Shown here: piece by piece, positions 7,509 to 14,244 of the stretch
How positions within the stretch are numbered: position 1 is the stretch's first letter
Layout: every line of letters begins with the position of its first letter
From: Candidatus Uhrbacteria bacterium
GTDB taxonomy: Bacteria; Patescibacteriota; Patescibacteriia; 2-12-FULL-60-25
Reading direction: 5' to 3'
Length of the DNA: 19,084 nucleotides
Assembly (NCBI GenBank): GCA_014728435.1
Contig: WJLP01000068.1
Coordinates: 1-19,084 of the forward strand
Translations under genes and position numbers: made by a program
The notes under the pieces: generated by a model
Told to the model about the DNA's origin: nothing
What the model saw: the letters and a program-made list of their open reading frames with translations, nothing else
Database searches by the model: none

Positions 7509-8030
7509 ATGATTGACGCCGAAATAGTCATCCTGCTGCAAAACATATTTTTAGCCTCTGAAATCGGCGAATGGATAGCCATCGCGCTTGCCCGTGTTTG
7601 GATTTTTTTATTTGTGCCGGTTATGGCTTGGCTTTGGGCGTACGGATCAACCAAAGAGCGCCATAGTGTTAAAGAAGCACTTTGGTCGGCCGGACTCGCT
7701 ATACTATCGTCCGAACTTATAGCCATGTTCCTGCTAAGAGAGCGCCCCTTTTTAGCAATCGAACAGGTCATTACCTTGATACCGGCTCCGTTAACAACCG
7801 CTTTTCCATCGACGCATACCGCCACATCTGTCGCAATTTTAGCGGCCTTGTATCTCGCCAATAAAACCGCGGGCCGTATCGGCATTCTCATAGCCACGGG
7901 TGTTGTCATTGGCCGCATGGCCGCCGGTGTACACTATCCAACGGATATACTTGGCGGAGTGGCTCTTGGTCTGCTATCATTCGCCTTGGTTCGCCTGGGC
8001 CACAGAGCTCTGCGCAAACCAATCAAATAA
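7509..8030 (+). CDS. PAP2-family membrane phosphatase
   Basis: Integral membrane lipid-phosphate phosphatase of the PAP2 superfamily, 173 residues, with about five hydrophobic segments. In bacteria such proteins often dephosphorylate undecaprenyl pyrophosphate to recycle the cell-wall carrier lipid. Motifs: RERP (Arg79-Pro80) of the first signature, FPSTH (His103) of the second, and GR-x5-H with Arg136 and His142, followed by YPTD, of the third. The Lys that normally starts the KX6RP signature is an Ala here, six residues before Arg79. The gene has its own promoter and no leader. Its place beside mltG fits a cell-wall role, but the substrate cannot be told from sequence. Confidence 0.9.
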   Translation: MIDAEIVILLQNIFLASEIGEWIAIALARVWIFLFVPVMAWLWAYGSTKERHSVKEALWSAGLAILSSELIAMFLLRERPFLAIEQVITLIPAPLTTAFPSTHTATSVAILAALYLANKTAGRIGILIATGVVIGRMAAGVHYPTDILGGVALGLLSFALVRLGHRALRKPIK

Positions 8031-8047
8031 TTATCAACCATTACGTT

Positions 8048-8075
8048 GTACGAGGTACATTGTACGATGTACGAT
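8048..8075 (+). repeat. Heptamer tandem array, 4 x 7 bp (unit GTACGAT)
   Basis: Four consecutive heptamers: GTACGAG, GTACATT, GTACGAT, GTACGAT. The array lies between the PAP2 stop and the mltG start and ends 8 nt before the mltG ATG at 8084, so it overlaps the place where the mltG promoter should be (TACGAT at 8070-8075 and TATAGT at 8076-8081 are the -10 candidates). Confidence 0.75.
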
Positions 8076-8083
8076 TATAGTTT

Positions 8084-9106
8084 ATGCGTAAAATCTTTTT
8101 TCTTTTTGGAATCTTTTTGCTGATCGCCGGCATTTTTTTGGCTTGGTTTTTTCCATCGGCATATATCGGCTCGCCGTCTGAGTTCAAAGTATCCGTCAAC
8201 CTCCCGGCAAACAGTTCGGTATCCGAAATCGCCAGACTGTTGCAACAAAAAGGCATCATAACATCGGCTTATGGCTATCAAATCTACGCCCTTTTCAATG
8301 CGACCGCTAAAAGCGCTGTTCCCGGCCAATACGAAATCGCGCCCGGTAGTTCATACCAGCAAATCGCTCGCCAAATATCTTTGGGCCCCAAGCGCGAAGA
8401 AATCACCATGCAGTTCATTGAAGGGCAAACTCTGGATGATTGGCAATCCAAACTCATACTGCAAGGTGTTTCCGCTACCTCGGTTAGCGACCTTGTGGGC
8501 GATACGCGCGCGAGCAAATCCTTTGCCAAAGGGCTGGAAGAGCAATTTGATTTTCTCGCAGATTTGCCCGAAGGAACATCTCTCGAAGGATATTTATTTC
8601 CCAACACTTACCGTGTCTGGAAAGATCAACTGCCACTCGGCATAGCGCTTAAGCAATTGAATGAATTCGAGCGTCAAACGCAAGGCTTCACCTCAACCGC
8701 GGCGGCTCAAGGCCGCACTTTGCACGAAGTGGTCACCCTCGCATCCATCGTTGAAAAAGAGGGCCGCAATCCCGAAGAGCGCCGCAATATTGCCCGCATC
8801 TTTCTCAATCGCTTAAAAATCGGCATGCGCCTCCAATCCGACGCCACGGTTAACTATGTCACGGGCGCCAACAACCCGCGACCAACTTTAGACGAACTGG
8901 AAATCGAATCAGCTTACAATACTTATCGCAACACCGGCTTACCGCCGGGTCCAATTTGCAACCCCGGTAAAGACGCGCTGGATGCCGCGCTAAATCCCGC
9001 TGAAAACAACTATTACTTCTATCTTCACGACGAAGAGGGAAATATTTATTACGCTCAAAATGCAGAGGGACACAAACTTAATCGCTGGAAAGCGTACGGG
9101 GAATAA
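8084..9106 (+). CDS. mltG: Endolytic murein transglycosylase MltG (YceG-like)
   Basis: Membrane-anchored lytic transglycosylase that cuts nascent glycan strands and is thought to set their length by releasing them. At 340 residues it has the normal length. An N-terminal membrane segment (about 4-24) is followed by a LysM-like region (about 35-100) and the catalytic domain. The hallmark ASIVEKEG contains the catalytic Glu224, followed by RIFLNRL, GMRLQSDATVNY, YNTYRNTGLPPGPICNPG and a C-terminal block (NYYFYLHDEEGNIYYA) typical of the family. The start is the first ATG after a heptamer array, with no Shine-Dalgarno sequence. It lies 53 nt after the PAP2 gene, and the pair probably forms a small cell-wall group. 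Confidence 0.96.
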   Translation: MRKIFFLFGIFLLIAGIFLAWFFPSAYIGSPSEFKVSVNLPANSSVSEIARLLQQKGIITSAYGYQIYALFNATAKSAVPGQYEIAPGSSYQQIARQISLGPKREEITMQFIEGQTLDDWQSKLILQGVSATSVSDLVGDTRASKSFAKGLEEQFDFLADLPEGTSLEGYLFPNTYRVWKDQLPLGIALKQLNEFERQTQGFTSTAAAQGRTLHEVVTLASIVEKEGRNPEERRNIARIFLNRLKIGMRLQSDATVNYVTGANNPRPTLDELEIESAYNTYRNTGLPPGPICNPGKDALDAALNPAENNYYFYLHDEEGNIYYAQNAEGHKLNRWKAYGE

Positions 9107-9115
9107 ATTCTCTCT

Positions 9116-9150
9116 AATTAAAAATTACGAATTACGAACTATTAATTCAG
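9116..9150 (+). repeat. Heptamer tandem array, 5 x 7 bp (unit AATTACG)
   Basis: Five consecutive 7-base units: AATTAAA, AATTACG, AATTACG, AACTATT, AATTCAG. The two central copies are identical and the outer ones degenerate. The array occupies about half of the gap between mltG and the pseudouridine synthase gene at 9176. Confidence 0.65.
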
Positions 9151-9175
9151 GAACAACTATCGCGATATTTACAAT

Positions 9176-9913
9176 ATGAATAAATCTCAAAAGTCGCGAT
9201 TGCAAAAAGCGATTGCCGATTCAGGCTACTGTTCACGTCGTCGCGCTGAAGAACTTATCCGAGAGGGTGTCGTCACCGTTAACGATAAAGTCGCGGAGCT
9301 TGGCCAAAGCGTCACAAGCGGTGACAAAATTACAATCCACGACAAGCCGCTCACGGGCAGCGCGGCAAAAATCTACATCGCGCTCAATAAGCCCAAAGGC
9401 TACACCTGCACCAACCGTCGCTTTAAAGGTGAAAAGAATATCTTTGATCTGGTTGATATCGACGAACGTCTTTTTGTGGTCGGCCGTTTGGATAAAAACA
9501 GTCGCGGCTTGGTCGTCCTCACAAATGACGGCTCTTTCGCGCAAAAGATGTCGCACCCGCGCTACCATCACGAAAAAATTTACGAAGTGACGGTGAATTC
9601 TCCCGGTCCGACGTTGTCACGTCAAGCACCCCCCGTAGCTAAAGCGAGTAAGGAGGTGTGGGCAAAAGATGTTGTTAATTGCCTAACCAAAGGCATCATG
9701 AATGATGGCGACTTCCTGGTCGCGAAAAAAGCAACATACTTGGGTAACAATAAATTCCGCGCCATCCTCACCGAAGGCAAAAAACGCCAGCTCCGCCGCA
9801 TGTTCGCGGCTCTGGGCCTCGAAGTCACGGACCTCATCCGCACTCAAATCGGCAAAATCAAACTCGGTAACCTTAAAGAAGGGGAATGGAAAGAGATTGA
9901 TAAAGCGGCCTAA
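9176..9913 (+). CDS. S4-domain pseudouridine synthase, RsuA/RluB/RluE/RluF family
   Basis: Isomerises a uridine in ribosomal RNA to pseudouridine. The 245-residue protein has an N-terminal S4 RNA-binding domain (about 8-55, SGYCSRRRAEELIREGVVTVN) and the catalytic domain: NKPKGYTCT (71-79), GRLDKNSRGLVVLTNDG with catalytic Asp106, KIYEV, and EGKKRQLRRM with the family Arg-rich motif near the C-terminus. The target site cannot be assigned from sequence, as RluB-, RluF- and RsuA-like members share these motifs. No Shine-Dalgarno sequence precedes the ATG. The stop codon lies inside the loop of a terminator hairpin, so the transcript ends immediately after the gene. Confidence 0.94.
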   Translation: MNKSQKSRLQKAIADSGYCSRRRAEELIREGVVTVNDKVAELGQSVTSGDKITIHDKPLTGSAAKIYIALNKPKGYTCTNRRFKGEKNIFDLVDIDERLFVVGRLDKNSRGLVVLTNDGSFAQKMSHPRYHHEKIYEVTVNSPGPTLSRQAPPVAKASKEVWAKDVVNCLTKGIMNDGDFLVAKKATYLGNNKFRAILTEGKKRQLRRMFAALGLEVTDLIRTQIGKIKLGNLKEGEWKEIDKAA

Positions 9914-9923
9914 AGCCGTTTTT
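9902..9923 (+). terminator. Intrinsic terminator overlapping the pseudouridine synthase stop codon
   Basis: CGGC (9906-9909) pairs with GCCG (9915-9918), extended outward by a G-T and A-T pairs into the T-run at 9919-9923. The stop codon TAA at 9911-9913 is in the loop. Confidence 0.6.
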
Positions 9924-9940
9924 GCGATAATCCGTTTCTT

Positions 9941-9946
9941 TATACT
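9941..9946 (+). promoter_or_regulatory. -10 element upstream of uvrD
   Basis: TATACT matches consensus at five of six positions. No clear -35 is present. The expected start is about 9953, just before an ATG at 9956 and 78 nt before the preferred ATG at 10031. Confidence 0.45.
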
Positions 9947-9996
9947 TTCTGTGTAATGAGATTGCTCGAACAAATCCGGCTTGATATGCTCTACAC

Positions 9997-10031
9997 TCAG
10001 CAGACAGCTAACAGCTATCAGCTAACGGCTA
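9997..10031 (+). repeat. Heptamer tandem array, 5 x 7 bp (unit ACAGCTA), running into the uvrD start codon
   Basis: Five consecutive units: TCAGCAG, ACAGCTA, ACAGCTA, TCAGCTA, ACGGCTA. The last base of the last unit is the A of the ATG at 10031. The final part, GCTAACGGCTATG (10021-10033), is found exactly in reverse complement at 17203-17215 in another array. Confidence 0.8.
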
Positions 10032-12184
10032 TGAAGAATATCAACTTTTCCGGCGAACTCAACCAAGAACAACTAGACGCGGTCCTCCACGGTGACGGGC
10101 CTTGTTTGGTTTTGGCCGGCGCCGGGTCAGGCAAAACTCGCACCGTCACCTATCGCGTGGCCTATTTGCTTGAACAAGGCGTCGAGCCCGGCTCAATCCT
10201 CTTGCTCACCTTCACAAACAAAGCCGCGCGTGAAATGCTCGAGCGCATATCTGTGCTCGTCGGCCCGGGGGCCAAGGGCGTTTGGGGCGGCACCTTTCAC
10301 GCGGTTGCCAATCGCTTATTGCGGTCGTTCGCGCCCGCTGTGGGTTACACAACCGGATTTTCCATTTTAGACGAAGAAGATGCCAAGGCGCTCATGAAAG
10401 CCGTGCTAAAAGACGCCAAGATCGACCCAAAAGCCCGCCGCTTTCCCTCGCCCGCGGTACTTAAAAATGTCTATTCTTTTTCACGTAATACCGGTATCAC
10501 GATGAAAGAAGCCGTGGAAATGAAGCATCCCAACTTCCTGGATTGTGTCAATGACATGGAATGGATCTGTAGCGAGTACCAAAAGCGCAAGCAAGGCGCC
10601 AATGCCATGGATTTCGATGACTTGCTTTGGAATTGGCTTAAACTTATGGAAACCCAGCCGGCTGTCGCGAGCCAAATCAGCTCACGCTTTCAGTATGTGC
10701 TTGTCGATGAATATCAAGATACCAACGCGCTCCAAGCCCGCATTATCGCCAAGCTGGGCGAACAGCATCAAAATGTGTTCGTAGTTGGCGATGACGCTCA
10801 ATCAATCTACGCTTTCCGAGGGGCTGATGTAAAAAACATTCTTTCTTTTCCGGACACATGGCCCAATGCCAAAATTTTCAAGCTGGAGTCAAACTACCGA
10901 TCCACTCCGCAAATTTTGGACCTCGCCAACGCGTCATTAAGCTACAATCAAAATCAATTCGAAAAAAACCTGGTCGGCCTCAAAGACCCGGGAATCAAAC
11001 CCACCGTCATTGCCTGCCCGTCCGCGCGCCAAGAGGCCAAATATCTGGCCGACAAAATCCTCACTTTGCGCTCACAAGGTGTTGCGCTTGCCAACATGGC
11101 CGTACTTTTCCGAGCTTCATCGCACTCGCAAGCGCTTGAGTTTGAACTCATGAAACGCGATGTGCCGTTCGAATATCGCGGCGGTTTAAAGTTCTTTGAA
11201 AGAGCCCACGTCAAAGACGTCCTGTCATATATGCGCTTGCAAGTTAACGCCAAAGACGAACCGGCCTGGCTTAGAGTCTTAAACATGCAAACAGGCATAG
11301 GCGCGGCTACAGCGTCCGCAATTTTAGAACAAGTCCGCGAGTCTGCCGTTAAAGAATTGCAGCCGCTCACAACCGAACTCATCATCCCGCCGCGCGGCCA
11401 AACCGGCTGGCTATCCGCGCAATCCATTCTAATCGCCATGGGTGACGGCACTCCCGGAGCCATGGTTCGCGCCGTAGCCAATTCTGAAAACTATAAAAAC
11501 CATCTCGAAGCCGAATATCCGGATTGGCGCGATCGTCTCGAGGACTTGGAACAGCTCGCCGTATTTGCCGACGCCTATCCCGACGCACCCGCGTTTCTTG
11601 CAGACGCGACGCTTGATGACGCGTCTTTCCGTCGTGAAAAAGGCGGCGGTAATGACGAAGAGCGGCTTGTACTTTCAACCATACATCAAGCCAAAGGTTT
11701 GGAGTGGGACACGGTCTTTATCTTGCATTTAACCAATGCCGGCTTCCCGTCGCCGCGCGCACTTGAAGAAGACGGAGCCGTGGAAGAAGAACGCCGCTTA
11801 TTCTACGTCGCCGCCACGCGCGCCCGCAATAAGCTCTTTTTAAGCTATCCGCAAGTCATGGGCTACGATGCCATGAGTTTTTGCCGGCCTTCCATGTTTT
11901 TAGAAGAGCTCCCCGGCCACCTCATCGAAAACGAACAGCTCGCCCGTTTCGCCTCCGTCTCAAACGGCTCAGCATCATTCGCGGATGAAGATCAAGGCTG
12001 GAGTGATGATTGGTCACATGATTTTGAAGAGCCGACCATCGAACTGGACCGCTACGGCAATCGTCGCAAAAGCATCGGCCGCGCAACAAACGATGAGGTT
12101 AAAGTCACCTCGGTTTGGAAATCCTCAAAACCCAAAAAAGACACGCCGAAAATCTCCTTCTTACGGGACATCGACGAGCTTTGA
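10031..12184 (+). CDS. uvrD: UvrD/PcrA-type superfamily 1 DNA helicase
   Basis: ATP-driven 3'-5' helicase for repair and replication restart. All motifs are in order: Q motif LNQEQLDAV (10-18), Walker A AGAGSGKT (Lys35), Ia LLLTFTNKAAREM, Walker B VDEYQD (Asp226-Glu227), III VVGDDAQSIYAFRG, IV LESNYRST, V STIHQAKGLEWDTVF and VI ERRLFYVAATRARNKL. At 717 residues it has the usual length. The frame is open further up to an ATG at 9956, which would add 25 residues. I chose 10031 because the Q motif then sits at the usual distance from the start and because the upstream part is a heptamer tandem array. The longer form is not excluded: the -10 at 9941-9946 would make 9956 nearly leaderless. The stop is TGA. 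No terminator follows. Confidence 0.96.
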   Translation: MKNINFSGELNQEQLDAVLHGDGPCLVLAGAGSGKTRTVTYRVAYLLEQGVEPGSILLLTFTNKAAREMLERISVLVGPGAKGVWGGTFHAVANRLLRSFAPAVGYTTGFSILDEEDAKALMKAVLKDAKIDPKARRFPSPAVLKNVYSFSRNTGITMKEAVEMKHPNFLDCVNDMEWICSEYQKRKQGANAMDFDDLLWNWLKLMETQPAVASQISSRFQYVLVDEYQDTNALQARIIAKLGEQHQNVFVVGDDAQSIYAFRGADVKNILSFPDTWPNAKIFKLESNYRSTPQILDLANASLSYNQNQFEKNLVGLKDPGIKPTVIACPSARQEAKYLADKILTLRSQGVALANMAVLFRASSHSQALEFELMKRDVPFEYRGGLKFFERAHVKDVLSYMRLQVNAKDEPAWLRVLNMQTGIGAATASAILEQVRESAVKELQPLTTELIIPPRGQTGWLSAQSILIAMGDGTPGAMVRAVANSENYKNHLEAEYPDWRDRLEDLEQLAVFADAYPDAPAFLADATLDDASFRREKGGGNDEERLVLSTIHQAKGLEWDTVFILHLTNAGFPSPRALEEDGAVEEERRLFYVAATRARNKLFLSYPQVMGYDAMSFCRPSMFLEELPGHLIENEQLARFASVSNGSASFADEDQGWSDDWSHDFEEPTIELDRYGNRRKSIGRATNDEVKVTSVWKSSKPKKDTPKISFLRDIDEL

Positions 12185-12256
12185 TAAACGATTTAAGATA
12201 AATTATTAAGATATTGAATAAACTTTTACCCTTATCGCATTATCCTGAATCGTGAT

Positions 12257-12285
12257 TTGACGCAGTCAATTCGGTTGGTTAATCT
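12257..12285 (+). promoter_or_regulatory. Leaderless promoter for the MetK-like gene
   Basis: TTGACG (12257-12262), a 17-nt spacer and a weak TAATCT -10 (12280-12285). It ends 6 nt before the ATG at 12292, the same spacing as at the PAP2 gene, placing the transcription start on the start codon. This favours 12292 over the in-frame TTG at 12286. Confidence 0.45.
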
Positions 12286-12291
12286 TTGCCC

Positions 12292-13287
12292 ATGCAAAGC
12301 GGGTATTGCCATTTTTTGGCTAATCCAAACAAACTTTGCGATATCGTGGCCGCCGGTATTGTTGATGAATACCAAAAGCGGGATCCCGACAGCAGATTGG
12401 ATGTCTCGGTTTCGGGCGGGCACGGCGCATTGTTTATTGCCGGTGAACTGCAATCAGCGGCCGATTTTGACGTATCCGCTTGTGTGCGCCGTATCCTCGG
12501 CCGCTACGGAATCGCCGAAGGCCTGGAACCGTTTATAGCTTTGGAAAAGATTCCCAGCGAGCGCTTGATGCACGCCAAACAAGCCGATCTGGATCCAATC
12601 ATGGCCTGTGGTTACGCCACAACCGAAAGTGAATCGGCATTGCCTCTGGCACAGTACTTGGCAAACCAAATAGCACATGCCCTGGAAGAAAAGCGCCGGC
12701 AAGACACTAATTGGTTTTGGATGAGCCGTGTGGGCCAAGTCATCGTCATGCGCAATCGGGACGGCAATAAAATTACAATCAGGCTGGATCATGGCGCGCA
12801 AGATTTGGGCACCGTACGTCAAGAAATTTCCCGGGTCGTAGAAAGTCTTAATATCAATCAAGATTATAAATTGGCGATTAATCCTTTGGGAGCCATGGAT
12901 TGCCATAGCTTAAAAACGGCCATCGGCCGTTCGGGTATCTGCTCGCATCCTTATGGCTCGGCCTTGCCTTCCGTCCCCAACCCTTGCGGGCTAGACTGGC
13001 ACAAAGCAAAAGTTACCGCGCCAATCATCGCGCGCTACGTATCGCTTCAAGTGCTCAAAGAATCCGGCGCTAAAGCCGTAATGACTCGCTTGCTTTACTT
13101 GCCCGGCGAAGACGATCCCGCGCAAGTTTGGATCCGCGATGAGATGGGTCGCGATCTCTCATCACACAACCAAGATATCCAACTGCATCTGCAAAAAGCC
13201 ATGGACACATGGAAACAATCAGACCTAATGACTCAAATCGCCATAAACGGCATAGCCGGACATCAAAGCCTACCATGGGAGGCATAA
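12292..13287 (+). CDS. Divergent S-adenosylmethionine-synthetase-like protein, active-site residues altered
   Basis: The 331-residue protein follows the MetK fold but not its catalytic signatures. Recognisable family landmarks: NKLCDIVAAGIVDEY after the start (family GHPDKICD...DAILDAY), the DPDSRLDV and IAGEL strands, MACGYATTESESALPLAQ (family MFGYATNET..MP), INPLGA (family INPTG) and a late IARYV (family AARYVA). The usual GHPDK reads ANPNK (residues 10-14), so the catalytic His and the metal-binding Asp are both Asn. The GAGDQG loop reads ADLDPI, and the GGGAFSGKDP phosphate loop reads YGSALPSVPNP. It is shorter than typical MetK (E. coli, 384 residues). It is probably not a normal SAM synthetase; it may bind a nucleotide or another ligand. 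An in-frame TTG at 12286 would add two residues. Confidence 0.75.
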   Translation: MQSGYCHFLANPNKLCDIVAAGIVDEYQKRDPDSRLDVSVSGGHGALFIAGELQSAADFDVSACVRRILGRYGIAEGLEPFIALEKIPSERLMHAKQADLDPIMACGYATTESESALPLAQYLANQIAHALEEKRRQDTNWFWMSRVGQVIVMRNRDGNKITIRLDHGAQDLGTVRQEISRVVESLNINQDYKLAINPLGAMDCHSLKTAIGRSGICSHPYGSALPSVPNPCGLDWHKAKVTAPIIARYVSLQVLKESGAKAVMTRLLYLPGEDDPAQVWIRDEMGRDLSSHNQDIQLHLQKAMDTWKQSDLMTQIAINGIAGHQSLPWEA

Positions 13288-13288
13288 A

Positions 13289-13332
13289 AATTTTCTGTAG
13301 ATTTCAGGTATGCCTGAAATCTACAGAAAATT
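13289..13332 (+). repeat. 20-bp perfect inverted repeat with 4-base loop
   Basis: The left arm 13289-13308 is the exact reverse complement of the right arm 13313-13332, around the loop TATG. It starts 1 nt after the MetK-like stop codon. On the plus strand no T-run follows the stem, so it is not a standard terminator for that gene; on the minus strand the arm runs into T's, but no minus-strand gene is present. It may protect the mRNA 3' end, or be a remnant of a palindromic mobile repeat. Confidence 0.85.
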
Positions 13333-13339
13333 GTCCACT

Positions 13340-13367
13340 TTGCATACACAATCCCGGGAGTTATGAT
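13340..13367 (+). promoter_or_regulatory. Promoter of the prolyl isomerase gene, nearly leaderless
   Basis: TATGAT (13362-13367) has a weak TTGCAT -35 at 13340-13345 with a 16-nt spacer. The ATG at 13377 is 9 nt past the -10, leaving a leader of about 3 nt. Confidence 0.4.
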
Positions 13368-13376
13368 TGACAAACT

Positions 13377-14162
13377 ATGCAACTAAGCAAATCCCTATTC
13401 TTGCTTTCAATCTTCATCGTGCTTGCGGGTTTTGGCTGTGACGCGGCCGATTCGCCGGTTTCGCTCGACAAGTACCAAATGCCCGAAACCCCGGCCGACG
13501 AAACCCAAAAGCCGGCCGCGGAAAAACAGACATTAACTCAAACGCAACCCCAACCCCCACCGGAAACTCCGCCGCCACCCGAAGAAGTCGTCACGACAAC
13601 CCCGCCGGCAGAGCCGGGGCCCGCGGTCGAAGAATCCAAAGAATCAACTAATCAACCTAAAGAAGAATCTATGCCGGAACCAACCCAACCCGAAACGCTC
13701 GCTTTCCCGGGCGCATTATCCGAAGAAAATCTTGCTAACAAACAAATCCGCATTAAAACCGATAAAGGCGATATCATCTTCGAAATCTTGGGCAAAGAAG
13801 GCCCTAAGGCCGCGTCCAACTTCATCTACCTCACCGAACGCGGTTTCTATAACGGTCTTACATTCCATCGCGTGGAACCCGGCTTTGTTGTTCAAGGCGG
13901 CGACCCCAATGGCAATGGTACTGGCGGCCCGGGCTATAAGTTTGAAGACGATACGGTCAGCTTGCCATACAACGAAGGGATAGTCGCCATGGCCAACTCC
14001 GGACCCAACACTAACGGGTCCCAATTTTTCATCATGCTCGCCGACAATCCGCTCCCGCCCAAATACAGTATTTTCGGCCGTGTCATTTCCGGTATGGATG
14101 TGGTTAAACAAATAGCCATCGGCGATGTTATGAACTCGGTAACCGTCGAACCGCTTCAATAG
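13377..14162 (+). CDS. Cyclophilin-type peptidyl-prolyl isomerase, probable lipoprotein
   Basis: Catalyses cis-trans isomerisation of prolyl bonds in exported proteins, outside the cytoplasmic membrane. Of 261 residues, the first 21 form a signal sequence ending in AGFGC, an imperfect lipobox with Cys21 as the possible lipid anchor. A Pro/Glu/Thr-rich linker (about 25-115) is followed by a compact cyclophilin domain (about 119-260): FHRVEPGFVVQGGDPNG with the catalytic Arg of FHRV, GPGYKFEDD, and MANSGPNTNGSQFFI. The Trp of human cyclophilin A, which contacts cyclosporin, is not present at PPKYSIFGRV, as in many bacterial forms. The gene has its own promoter and a strong terminator, so it forms a single-gene unit. 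Anchored cyclophilins of this build often assist folding of surface proteins like those encoded next to it. Confidence 0.94.
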   Translation: MQLSKSLFLLSIFIVLAGFGCDAADSPVSLDKYQMPETPADETQKPAAEKQTLTQTQPQPPPETPPPPEEVVTTTPPAEPGPAVEESKESTNQPKEESMPEPTQPETLAFPGALSEENLANKQIRIKTDKGDIIFEILGKEGPKAASNFIYLTERGFYNGLTFHRVEPGFVVQGGDPNGNGTGGPGYKFEDDTVSLPYNEGIVAMANSGPNTNGSQFFIMLADNPLPPKYSIFGRVISGMDVVKQIAIGDVMNSVTVEPLQ

Positions 14163-14181
14163 TCAAAAACCAACAAAGTTA

Positions 14182-14207
14182 AAAAGACGCCTAAGTGCGT
14201 CTTTTCT
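14182..14207 (+). terminator. Intrinsic terminator after the prolyl isomerase gene
   Basis: AAAAGACGC (14182-14190) pairs perfectly with GCGTCTTTT (14197-14205) around a six-base loop, with the T-run formed by the end of the stem. It lies 20 nt past the stop. Its end abuts the -35 of the next promoter. Confidence 0.85.
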
Positions 14208-14235
14208 TGAAAAAGAAGCCTTTGTTTGCTACTAT
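14207..14235 (+). promoter_or_regulatory. Promoter of the C39-like peptidase gene, nearly leaderless
   Basis: TTGAAA (14207-14212, five of six), a 17-nt spacer ending in TGC, then TACTAT (14230-14235): an extended -10. The ATG at 14245 is 9 nt past it, leaving a leader of about 3 nt. It probably drives the following two to four surface-protein genes. Confidence 0.6.
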
Positions 14236-14244
14236 CTAACCAAT

